From contig JAUIDB010000005.1 in NCBI GenBank assembly GCA_030429235.1, positions 62,001-126,000 of the forward strand: a DNA stretch of 64,000 bases, in the 5' to 3' direction. Under the pieces are notes generated by a model. It saw only the letters and a list, made by a program, of their open reading frames with translations. It made no database searches and had not been told where the DNA came from. This stretch comes from Thermoanaerobaculia bacterium. Lineage in GTDB: Bacteria; Acidobacteriota; Thermoanaerobaculia; Multivoradales; JAIOJS01. The translations under genes and the position numbers were made by a program. Positions within the stretch are counted from its first letter, which is position 1; each line of letters opens with the position of its first letter. Shown here piece by piece: positions 1-8,038 of the stretch.

Positions 1-23
1 CCGGCGAAGTCGACGGTCGCCAT
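1..23 (-). CDS. possible start of a further gene, cut by the window edge
   Basis: An ATG on the minus strand lies 51 nt after the radical SAM stop and opens a frame (M-A-T-V-D-F-A) that leaves the window. The sequence AGGAG lies only 3 nt before it, and a second GAGGAG lies further upstream. The codons between the radical SAM stop and this ATG are also coding-like, with G or C at nearly every third position (they read S-Y-D-S-Y-E-E-I-G-P-E-E-H), but they are in the same frame as the stop. This could be a precursor peptide or the next pathway gene. Only a handful of codons are visible, so no function can be assigned. Confidence 0.3.
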
Positions 24-74
24 GTGCTCCTCGGGCCCGATCTCCTCGTAGGAGTCGTAGCTGACCCCGTCGCT

Positions 75-1181
75 CTAGCCGACGACGGGTAGCTTGGCGT
101 GTCCTGCTGCCGTCTTGCGGAGTTCGATCCGTTCCTCGGCCGCCGGGTAGAGCTGATCCGGCGCGCCGGTGGCGATCACCGCCTGGCCGGGGCAGAAGGA
201 GGTCAGATTCGCGTCACTACCGATCGCCACCAGCGACTGGCGGGCGGCTTCGTTGCCACTCCGAACCTCTTCGAGGGCGCTAGAGCCCCCACGCCAGAGC
301 TGCCGGATCGACTGGTCATGGAGGTTGCCGACCGGCCTTCGCCACTGCACGCAGGGGTAGACGTTGCCGAAGGGGTCGACGGTGAGGGAGTTGGTCCCGG
401 CGCCACAGTACCGTTTGGCGCTGGTGCCGACGGCGGCCACGACCTGGTCGCCTTCGCGGGCGGCCGGCGGCGTCGGGTTCGCGGAGAGTCCAGCTTCGAA
501 CGCTTGACGTCGCTCCTCCTGCAGGCGGAAGAGCCGCAACAGTCCTTCCTCACTGGGACGGATGTCGAGCGGCGAAGCGTCGCCATCATCCCGCGGTGTG
601 ACCTCGGGATCGAACTGAAGCGGAAGACCGAGATCATCGGTGATGGCGAACATCTCGCGGAGTTCGGTCTCGTTCCAGGCCGTGACGGTACTGTTGACCT
701 TGAGGCGGAGACCGATGCTCTGCATCTCTCTGAGGTTCGCCAAGAGGCGATCGAAGCTCCCCGGCACTCGGGTTTGCCGATCGTGCGTCTCGGCCTTGGC
801 ACCGTGCAGACTGACCTCCACCACCAGGGGATCTACCTCCTCGTAGAGACGGCGGGCCAGGGCGCCGCGCAGGGCGTGGCCGTTGCTCTTGACCCGGACT
901 GCGAAACCGAGCTCCTTGGCGTGGCGGCCGAGCTCGAAGAAGTGGGGGTGCGCCAGGGGCTCTCCGCCGGTGAGGATCAGGTGGAGCACTCCCAGTTCGG
1001 CGAGTTCTGCGAAGACCTCGTAGTAGCGCTCGCGCGAGATCGGCGTGCCGCGCAGCCCGAGGTCGTTGTAGCAGAAGAAACAATCGAGGTTGCAGCGATA
1101 GGTCAGCTCGAACATCACCGAGAAGAGGCGATTCTCCTCGCGGGTGCGCTGGATCAGATGCTGGTAGGAATTCGACGACAT
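75..1181 (-). CDS. radical SAM/SPASM-like protein, probable peptide-modifying enzyme
   Basis: 368 aa. Near the N-terminus the motif CxxxCxxC (C30, C34, C37) marks the radical SAM 4Fe-4S cluster, followed by TGGEP (71-75) for SAM binding. Further cysteines at 259, 277 and 330 resemble a reduced SPASM-type auxiliary cluster region, including the usual G-N-V-Y-P-C segment. In PqqE and anaerobic sulfatase-maturase relatives such proteins modify peptide or protein side chains. It is the second gene after the HprK-like kinase (39 nt gap, same strand), and a PqqD-like protein is encoded divergently just beyond. That context supports a peptide substrate rather than a heme or nucleotide one. The substrate itself is not evident in the window. 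Confidence 0.85.
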   Translation of the reverse strand: MSSNSYQHLIQRTREENRLFSVMFELTYRCNLDCFFCYNDLGLRGTPISRERYYEVFAELAELGVLHLILTGGEPLAHPHFFELGRHAKELGFAVRVKSNGHALRGALARRLYEEVDPLVVEVSLHGAKAETHDRQTRVPGSFDRLLANLREMQSIGLRLKVNSTVTAWNETELREMFAITDDLGLPLQFDPEVTPRDDGDASPLDIRPSEEGLLRLFRLQEERRQAFEAGLSANPTPPAAREGDQVVAAVGTSAKRYCGAGTNSLTVDPFGNVYPCVQWRRPVGNLHDQSIRQLWRGGSSALEEVRSGNEAARQSLVAIGSDANLTSFCPGQAVIATGAPDQLYPAAEERIELRKTAAGHAKLPVVG

Positions 1182-1220
1182 GGCTTTGACCTGGGACCTG
1201 TTGCACCGTGAATGAACGGG

Positions 1221-2180
1221 TCAGTCCGGCTGAGGATCCAGTATAGACCAGGGGTCTCCGTGGCGCCTGAAGGTCAGGTTCCGCACCGGAGTGGCGGCAG
1301 CGAGTCGCTCCAAGGTCTCGAGCAGGGGGTGCGATCGAAAGGGGTCTCGGCCGACGGCGGTCGCGCAGGCGGCGAGGATGCCGAGACCCTCGGCGGGCGA
1401 GCAGGGAGTCGAGGTTTCTTCGCTGCCCTGGAGAAGGCGGTGCACGGCCACCAGCGGAAACGCCCCGGGGACTCGGTGGGCCTGGCCGAAGTCTCCCGAG
1501 AAGGGCATCTGGTAGACCACGGGTTGCCCCTGTTCCCAGGTCACGGCGTTCAGATCGTCCGACAGGACCTGACGACCCGACGAGTCGCTGAGGGAGGAGA
1601 TCGTGGTCTTGCCCGCCCCCGAGCGCCCGAGGAAGAGGTGCGCTCCTCCCGAGGAGTCGAGAACACCGGCACTGTGGAGCAGGCACCCGCCGCCGGCGGC
1701 CAGCTGGTAGGCCACGATGGCTCGGAAGACGTTCTCGAGGGTCCCTGCGAACACTTCGCCCGCCGGTACATAGGTCCACAGGGCCGCCTCCAGTTCTCGG
1801 TCGCGCCAGCGCAACGCTGCCATCAGCTCGAGTCCGGCGAGGTCGACTCGTCGCTCCGCGTACCTGAGGTCGAGGGAGTACTCCCAACCGACCTCTTCGA
1901 TGGCTCGGAAGTCCGATTGCGGAACCCGGAACACTCGGAGCCGAACGACCGACCCAGCGGTGGCCTCGGGATCGGAGCAGAGGTCGCCGAAACGGTCGTG
2001 CAGAGCTTCCACCTGAGGATCGGAAAGACCCTCGACCTGGTAGGGACCGCCCAGGAAATCGAGCCTCAGGGTCGCCTCGCCCCAGCGCTCGCCGGAGAAA
2101 CGCACCGGAAAGAGGTCAGGGTTGTGCAGGAACTGCTGTGCGAAGCCGGTCGATTCGGAGGCGGAGTGCATCGCTGGCAT
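1221..2180 (-). CDS. HprK-related serine kinase-like protein
   Basis: About 319 aa from the chosen start. The C-terminal half contains a Walker A loop, GRSGAGKTT (about 185-193), preceded by LLHSAGV and followed by LSDDL (206-210). That arrangement is typical of the HPr kinase/phosphorylase C-terminal domain and its relatives found beside PqqD-like proteins. The N-terminal half is not recognised. An upstream ATG exists at 2231, but the ATG at 2180 is preferred: TATGCT lies exactly 6 nt before it, and the longer start would overlap the divergent PqqD start. In related gene sets these kinases accompany small PqqD-like chaperones and peptide-modifying enzymes. Its target is unknown. Confidence 0.75.
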   Translation of the reverse strand: MPAMHSASESTGFAQQFLHNPDLFPVRFSGERWGEATLRLDFLGGPYQVEGLSDPQVEALHDRFGDLCSDPEATAGSVVRLRVFRVPQSDFRAIEEVGWEYSLDLRYAERRVDLAGLELMAALRWRDRELEAALWTYVPAGEVFAGTLENVFRAIVAYQLAAGGGCLLHSAGVLDSSGGAHLFLGRSGAGKTTISSLSDSSGRQVLSDDLNAVTWEQGQPVVYQMPFSGDFGQAHRVPGAFPLVAVHRLLQGSEETSTPCSPAEGLGILAACATAVGRDPFRSHPLLETLERLAAATPVRNLTFRRHGDPWSILDPQPD

Positions 2181-2186
2181 CCCCCA

Positions 2187-2223
2187 AGCATATGTCGGCG
2201 GGAGAGCGGCTGCGTGGTATCTT
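2187..2223. promoter_or_regulatory. divergent leaderless promoters for the HprK-like and PqqD-like genes
   Basis: Minus strand: TATGCT at 2192-2187, then 6 nt, then the kinase ATG. Plus strand: TATCTT at 2218-2223, with TGG before it (extended -10), then 6 nt, then the PqqD ATG. Neither gene has a Shine-Dalgarno sequence in this space, so transcripts would begin at or next to the start codons. No convincing -35 boxes were seen. Confidence 0.5.
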
Positions 2224-2229
2224 CGGTCC

Positions 2230-2499
2230 ATGTCCGAGTACCGTCTCCCCAGCCACGTGCGCTATCGAGTCGTCGCCGACGAGGCCGTCGTCCTGCGGCT
2301 CACCGAGGGCAAGGTCCTGGGACTCAACTGGACCGGTACCCGCATTTTCGAGCTGTTCCACCGCGGAGCCTCGCAGCAAGAGGTCGTCGAGCAGCTGAGC
2401 CAGGAGGTGGAAGCCGAACCGGAGGAACTCGCTGCCGATATCGCCGCCTTCGCCGAGGAGCTGTTGGCGGCCGGTGTGCTGGAAGTGGCGTCGAGCTGA
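2230..2499 (+). CDS. PqqD-like peptide carrier (RiPP recognition element)
   Basis: 89 aa from ATG 2230 (M-S-E-Y-R-L-P). The protein follows the PqqD pattern: an N-terminal beta-rich part with the segment EGKVLGLNWTGTRIFELF, then a helical C-terminal half. PqqD-fold proteins bind leader peptides and present them to radical SAM enzymes. It is transcribed away from an HprK-related kinase and a radical SAM protein, so the three probably form one functional unit. An upstream in-frame ATG at 2122 would add 36 residues unlike the family, so it was rejected. No precursor peptide gene is seen between 2122 and 2579. Confidence 0.8.
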   Translation: MSEYRLPSHVRYRVVADEAVVLRLTEGKVLGLNWTGTRIFELFHRGASQQEVVEQLSQEVEAEPEELAADIAAFAEELLAAGVLEVASS

Positions 2500-2517
2500 T
2501 TCTTCGGCCGTGAGGGC

Positions 2518-2546
2518 TTGACAGCCCTGGGGACCTGTGAGAAATT
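2518..2546 (+). promoter_or_regulatory. promoter of the initiator tRNA
   Basis: A perfect -35 TTGACA (2518-2523), a 17-nt spacer and a weak -10 GAAATT (2541-2546) lie 32 nt before the mature tRNA 5' end. They are followed by a G+C-rich discriminator as expected for a stable RNA. Confidence 0.6.
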
Positions 2547-2578
2547 CACCATTCGCGCCGGCGACGGCGAGGGAATGA

Positions 2579-2657
<79 letters not shown>

Positions 2658-2663
2658 CCGCAG

Positions 2664-2700
2664 AAGGGCCTTTCGTTTCGACGGAAGGCTCTTTTGTCTT
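2664..2700 (+). terminator. Rho-independent terminator after tRNA-fMet
   Basis: A 10-bp stem (2666-2675 with 2682-2691; two G-U pairs) with loop TTTCGA is followed directly by TTTTGTCTTTCT and more T-rich sequence. It ends the tRNA transcript and separates it from eno. Confidence 0.85.
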
Positions 2701-2732
2701 TCTGGGCTTTTGTTTTTCTGGGCCTCAGGTGA

Positions 2733-4088
<1,356 letters not shown>

Positions 4089-4094
4089 TCGGGC

Positions 4095-4442
4095 GTGAGC
4101 AGGCCGGCCTCGGGCCCGCGGCGCTCCAGACTGCCGATGGGTCTCGCCGTCGGCGTGGCGGTCGCGCTGCTGGTGCTGGCGATCGCGGCCGTGGACGTCT
4201 ATCGGGACCTCGCCCAGCAACGCGCCAAACGGGTCGAACTCGAGCTGAAGATCCAGCAGGCCGAGGAGCGGATCCGTCAGCTCGAAGAGCGAATCGAACG
4301 GATGCGCAGTGATCCCGACACGCTCGAACGCCTGGCTCGCGAAGAGCTCGGACTGGTTCGCCCAGAGGACCTGATCGTCGTGTTCCCGGAGGAGGACCCC
4401 TCGGCGCCGGAGTCCGTGACCGACCCGCCGGATTCCCCATGA
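4095..4442 (+). CDS. ftsB: FtsB/DivIC-like septum formation initiator
   Basis: 115 aa with a GTG start 6 nt after the eno stop. A short basic N-terminus precedes one membrane helix (about 15-36), then a coiled coil rich in E, R, Q and L (about 40-80), then the short conserved LAREELGLVRPEDLIVVFP block typical of FtsB/DivIC. A proline- and acid-rich tail follows. The family bridges FtsL and FtsQ in the divisome; ftsL and ftsQ are both in the dcw cluster further along this window. An in-frame ATG at 4137 would remove the cytoplasmic segment. Confidence 0.85.
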   Translation: MSRPASGPRRSRLPMGLAVGVAVALLVLAIAAVDVYRDLAQQRAKRVELELKIQQAEERIRQLEERIERMRSDPDTLERLAREELGLVRPEDLIVVFPEEDPSAPESVTDPPDSP

Positions 4443-4476
4443 TCGGACGCCTCGAGTTCCTACGCCAGCCTTCTCC

Positions 4477-5388
4477 TCAGAGCCAGTCGGCGAGCTCGCG
4501 GCGGAAGGAGGACCGCGGAGTGTCCGGCTCCAACATCCACCAATGGCCAGCGCGCTGGAATCGGTGGTGTGGTTGGCCCTGCCACGGGCTGCCCTTCGGC
4601 AGGGTGGGAGCGTCGCCGGTCAGCCAGATCTCGAGCGGTCCACCCCTGGGCTCCAGTGTCGGTGTGTACCCCAGCAGGGTGTCGAAGCCGGTGACCAGGC
4701 TCCGGCCGGCGGCCCGCTCCAGATCGCGGAGCACGGCGGTCCGAACTTCGGGCGGCGCGCTGGTCAGGAGCGGCTGAAACTGCAGCTCCAGTTCTGTCCG
4801 CGGTTCGCGCGCCACGGCTTCCGAGAGTTCCGTGCCAGGGATGCCGAGGTCGATTCCCAGGGGCGGATCGAGAAGTAGGGATCCCAACACCCGGTGGGGC
4901 TGTCGGTGGCGGAACTCCAGCGCCGCCACCGCGCCGAGCTCGTGGCCGAGCAGACGACAGCGGGACCAGCCCAGGGCGTCGAGCACGGCCGTGAGGTCGG
5001 CGACGAGTTCCGAGGCGGTGATCGCTCCGGTGTCCGACCTACCGTGGCCCCGCAGGTCGAGCGCGGCCAGGGCTCGTTCGCTGCCGAAGGTCGCCAGGGT
5101 CGACCGCCAATGGTCGCTGGAGCCAGCGAGGCCGTGCAACAGGAGGACCGGGCTCGAGCGTTCGACCGTGGGTTGTGTCGAGCGGAGGAACAGGTCCCCG
5201 GCAGGCCCCGAGATCCAGCCTTCCTGCAGATCGATCTCAAGGGGCTGTGGTGCGGTCGTTCCGGGCGGGGCGGCGGAGACCGAGCGCGGCCGTCGCAGTC
5301 CACCCCACCAGAGTGCACCGGCCGCGGTCAACGCACCCAGCCCGACGAGTCGGTGCCAGAGCGGGTTCGACGAGGATCGTCTTGTCAT
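4477..5388 (-). CDS. alpha/beta hydrolase-fold protein with Glu at the nucleophile position
   Basis: 303 aa. The N-terminus is a single hydrophobic segment (about 12-30), so the protein is probably membrane-anchored or exported. The fold is clear: oxyanion motif LLHGLAG (83-89), LDLRGHGRSD, nucleophile elbow GHELG (148-152), a possible acid D259 and a C-terminal RAGHWW with H282. The elbow should read GHSxG (or GHDxG in epoxide hydrolases and dehalogenases); here Glu150 replaces the nucleophile. The codon is GAG in clean sequence. Start ATG 5388 is chosen because CATAAT sits 6 nt before it. Substrate unknown; it may be a non-catalytic family member. Confidence 0.8.
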   Translation of the reverse strand: MTRRSSSNPLWHRLVGLGALTAAGALWWGGLRRPRSVSAAPPGTTAPQPLEIDLQEGWISGPAGDLFLRSTQPTVERSSPVLLLHGLAGSSDHWRSTLATFGSERALAALDLRGHGRSDTGAITASELVADLTAVLDALGWSRCRLLGHELGAVAALEFRHRQPHRVLGSLLLDPPLGIDLGIPGTELSEAVAREPRTELELQFQPLLTSAPPEVRTAVLRDLERAAGRSLVTGFDTLLGYTPTLEPRGGPLEIWLTGDAPTLPKGSPWQGQPHHRFQRAGHWWMLEPDTPRSSFRRELADWL

Positions 5389-5394
5389 GATCAG

Positions 5395-5417
5395 ATTATG
5401 GACCAAGCCGGTAGACT
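5395..5417. promoter_or_regulatory. divergent -10 elements between hydrolase and thioesterase genes
   Basis: Minus strand: CATAAT at 5400-5395, 6 nt before the hydrolase ATG. Plus strand: TAGACT at 5412-5417, 10 nt before the thioesterase ATG. The whole intergenic gap is 39 nt and contains no Shine-Dalgarno sequence, so transcripts would be leaderless or nearly so. Confidence 0.45.
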
Positions 5418-5427
5418 GCGGACCACC

Positions 5428-5883
5428 ATGGCCGAGTCCACTCCCTATCGCACCCCCTTGACGATTCCGTTCGGCGACGTCGATTCGGCCGGGATCGTGT
5501 ACTACCCGCGCTACGCCCACTACTTCCACCTGGCGATGGAACGCTTCTTCGCCGAGGCCGTGCAGCGACGGTACCCGGACTGCATCAACGAGGATCATTT
5601 AGGACTTCCGACGGTGCGGCTGGAGGTCGACTACCGCCGACCTCTGCGCTACGGCGACGAGGCAGAGATCGAGGTCCAACTGGAACGAGTGGGTGGCAGC
5701 TCGGTGATCTGGCGCTTTCGAATCATCGGGGCTCACGGTGCCGTCTGCACCGAGGCCAGGGTGGTCACGGTGGCTCTCGACCTGGACTGCTTCGAGAAGG
5801 TCTCGATCCCCGAGTGGTTGCGCCAGCGCCTCGAGCCGCACGTGGTCGAGGAGGCCGTCGGCGGATTCAGAGGCGTCCGGTGA
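5428..5883 (+). CDS. YbgC-type acyl-CoA thioesterase (4HBT hotdog fold)
   Basis: 151 aa, the normal size for a 4-hydroxybenzoyl-CoA thioesterase family protein. The N-terminal signature FGDVDSAGIVYYPRYAHYFH (15-34) holds the catalytic Asp (D19) ahead of the long hotdog helix. The rest matches the family: VRLEVDYRRPLRYGDEAEIEVQL. These enzymes hydrolyse acyl-CoA thioesters in the cytoplasm. No tol-pal genes are nearby, so a Pal-linked role is not supported by context. The start ATG at 5428 follows TAGACT by 10 nt. Confidence 0.88.
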   Translation: MAESTPYRTPLTIPFGDVDSAGIVYYPRYAHYFHLAMERFFAEAVQRRYPDCINEDHLGLPTVRLEVDYRRPLRYGDEAEIEVQLERVGGSSVIWRFRIIGAHGAVCTEARVVTVALDLDCFEKVSIPEWLRQRLEPHVVEEAVGGFRGVR

Positions 5884-5910
5884 CCCTCGAGGCTGGCTGA
5901 GCCAGTCGCG

Positions 5911-7974
5911 CTACCAGGTCAGGAGTTCGCGAGCGGCCGGAACGACCTTGTCTACGCCGGGCAGGAGCTCGGCCTCCAGCTTCTTGACGTAGGGTGAGGG
6001 GCGGTCCGGGTAGGCGAGTCGACGGACGGGCGCATCGAGCCAGGCAAAGGCGGCATCAGCGATCCGAGCGGCGATCTCGGCGCCGAAACCTCCAGTGTGC
6101 AGGGCCTCGTGGACCACGAGGACCCGCCCGGTGCGTCGCACCGAGGCGAGCACTGTCTCCTCGTCCAGCGGCACCAGGGTTCGGAGGTCGATGACTTCGG
6201 CCTCGGTCCCCTCGGCCGCCAGCTGTTCGGCGGCTTCGAGGCAGGTCCAGAGGGAGGCGCCGTAGCTGACCAGGGTGATGTCGTCGCCTTGGCGGCGAAC
6301 CGCGGCCCGGCCGAGTTCGGGGATCGGAGCCCCGGTGGGCAGGCTGGCCTTGACCCGCCGATAGAGAAACTTGTTCTCGCAGAAGATCACCGGGTTGGGA
6401 TCCCGGATCGCGGCCTGGAGGAGTCCCTTGGCGTCTTCGACGGTGGCGGGGCAGACAACCTTGAGGCCCCCGGCGTGGGCGAACCACCCTTCGGGATTCT
6501 GGGAGTGGAACGGGCCGGCACCGACTCCGCCACCCGCCGGCAAGCGTACGACCAGGGGGCAGGGGATCTGCCAGCGGTAGTAGAGCTTGGCGGCGACATT
6601 GACGATCTGATTGAAACCACAGGTCACGAAGTCGGCGAACTGCATCTCGACCACCGGTCGGTAGCCCAGGATCGCGGCTCCGGCGGCGATGCCCAGCGTG
6701 CCACTCTCGGCGATAGGGGTATCGAGGACCCGGTCGGGCCAGCGCTCGAAGAAGCCCCGGGTGACCCGGAAGGCGCCTTCGAATCGACCGATGTCCTGAC
6801 CCATCAAGACCACATTCGGGTCTCGTTCCAGCTCCTCGCCGAGAGCGCGGTGGATCGCCTCCACATAGGTGACGACCTCCGTTTCGGCGTTCGATTGGGT
6901 CCCGTCGGGAGCAACCGAAGGATCGGGTTCCTGGCTCGGGGTGGGGGCGAAGACGCTGCGTCGAGCCGTCTCGGGCCGCGCCAGCTCCGAGTCCAGGGCG
7001 GCGGAGAGGGCCTCCTCCACCAAGGCCTCGATGTGGCCGTCGAGGCGCTCTCGCAGTTCTGGGCGCAACACGCCGGTCTCCTCCAACCGCCGACCGTAGT
7101 TGGGTACCGGGTCGGCCGCGAGGTACTCGGTCAGTTCCTCATCGGGAACGACTTTGAGCGAGTCGTCGCCTTCGCTGTGGCCCCGCATCCGGCCGAGTCG
7201 CGCTTCGACCAGGGTGGGGCCGTCTCCCAGTCGGGCCCGAAGCACGGCCTCCTCCAGCACTTCGGACATGGCGTCGGGGTCGTTGCCGTCGGCGCTGACG
7301 CCGCGGATGCCGTAGCCGACCGCGCGGTCGGCCAGGCTCTCGCAGGCGAACTGCAGTGAGGTCGGGGTGGAGAACGCATACTGGTTGTTCTCGACCACGA
7401 GCACCAGGGGGAGCCGCCAGACCGCGGCCATGTTCAAGCCCTCGTGGAAGTCTCCGGTCGAGGTACCACCATCTCCGATGAAGTTGATGGCGACCCGATC
7501 GGTACCCCGTTGCTTGAGCCCGAAAGCGCAACCCGCGGCCACCGGGATCATCGAGCCCAGGTGGCTGATCATGCCGACATGGTGCAGGCCGGCGGCTGGC
7601 TCCTGGTAGGCGTAGTGGAAGGAGCGCTCGATTCCCTGCGAGAACCCGTCGTGGCGCCCCAGGAGCTGGCAAGCGAGACGGTAGAGGAGGTCCTTGGGCT
7701 CGGAGCGCAAGTCGGTCTCTTCCCGTTCGAAGCCAAAGCCGGGGAAGGTCCTCGCCGGGTCGAGATAGGTGGCGAGGATCGCTCCCAGGTCACGATGCAG
7801 GGTGCAGAGCACGTCACCGGGCTGGAGGGCGAGCCCGGCCGCCACCGTCGTGGCCTCGTTGCCGACCTCGCTGTACCACTTGGCGACGCGCCCGGTGAGC
7901 AGGAGATTCTCGAAACGGGCGTCGAGCTCACGAGTGAGCCGCAGGAAAGCGTAGCGGAGCAGCTTCTCTTGCAT
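5911..7974 (-). CDS. fused alpha/beta E1 component of a 2-oxoacid dehydrogenase
   Basis: 687 aa joining both E1 subunits in one chain. The alpha half carries the thiamine diphosphate motif GDGG (167-170) through the ENN at 195-197, and the segment HHVGMISHLGSMIPVAAG. A Pro-rich linker (about 335-365) leads to the beta half with EDIGR-like MGQDIGRFEGAFRVT, DTPIAESG, and PAGGGVGAGPFHSQNPEGWF. Such fusions usually decarboxylate branched-chain 2-oxoacids or pyruvate and pass the acyl group to an E2 lipoyl protein. No E2 or E3 gene is in the window. TAGACT lies 8 nt before the ATG. Confidence 0.88.
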   Translation of the reverse strand: MQEKLLRYAFLRLTRELDARFENLLLTGRVAKWYSEVGNEATTVAAGLALQPGDVLCTLHRDLGAILATYLDPARTFPGFGFEREETDLRSEPKDLLYRLACQLLGRHDGFSQGIERSFHYAYQEPAAGLHHVGMISHLGSMIPVAAGCAFGLKQRGTDRVAINFIGDGGTSTGDFHEGLNMAAVWRLPLVLVVENNQYAFSTPTSLQFACESLADRAVGYGIRGVSADGNDPDAMSEVLEEAVLRARLGDGPTLVEARLGRMRGHSEGDDSLKVVPDEELTEYLAADPVPNYGRRLEETGVLRPELRERLDGHIEALVEEALSAALDSELARPETARRSVFAPTPSQEPDPSVAPDGTQSNAETEVVTYVEAIHRALGEELERDPNVVLMGQDIGRFEGAFRVTRGFFERWPDRVLDTPIAESGTLGIAAGAAILGYRPVVEMQFADFVTCGFNQIVNVAAKLYYRWQIPCPLVVRLPAGGGVGAGPFHSQNPEGWFAHAGGLKVVCPATVEDAKGLLQAAIRDPNPVIFCENKFLYRRVKASLPTGAPIPELGRAAVRRQGDDITLVSYGASLWTCLEAAEQLAAEGTEAEVIDLRTLVPLDEETVLASVRRTGRVLVVHEALHTGGFGAEIAARIADAAFAWLDAPVRRLAYPDRPSPYVKKLEAELLPGVDKVVPAARELLTW

Positions 7975-8038
7975 GGCGCGCGAGTCTACCGGGCTCGAGG
8001 GGGCGGGTCCACCGGCTAGGGATACCCGCGGCTGCCGC

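Noticed and set aside
99-1211. Long open frame on the plus strand (370 aa)
   Set aside because: It is antisense to the radical SAM gene and has no conserved motif; a product of the GC-rich third positions.
1212-2513. Long open frame on the plus strand (433 aa)
   Set aside because: It is antisense to the HprK-like kinase. The true gene at its right end is PqqD in another frame.
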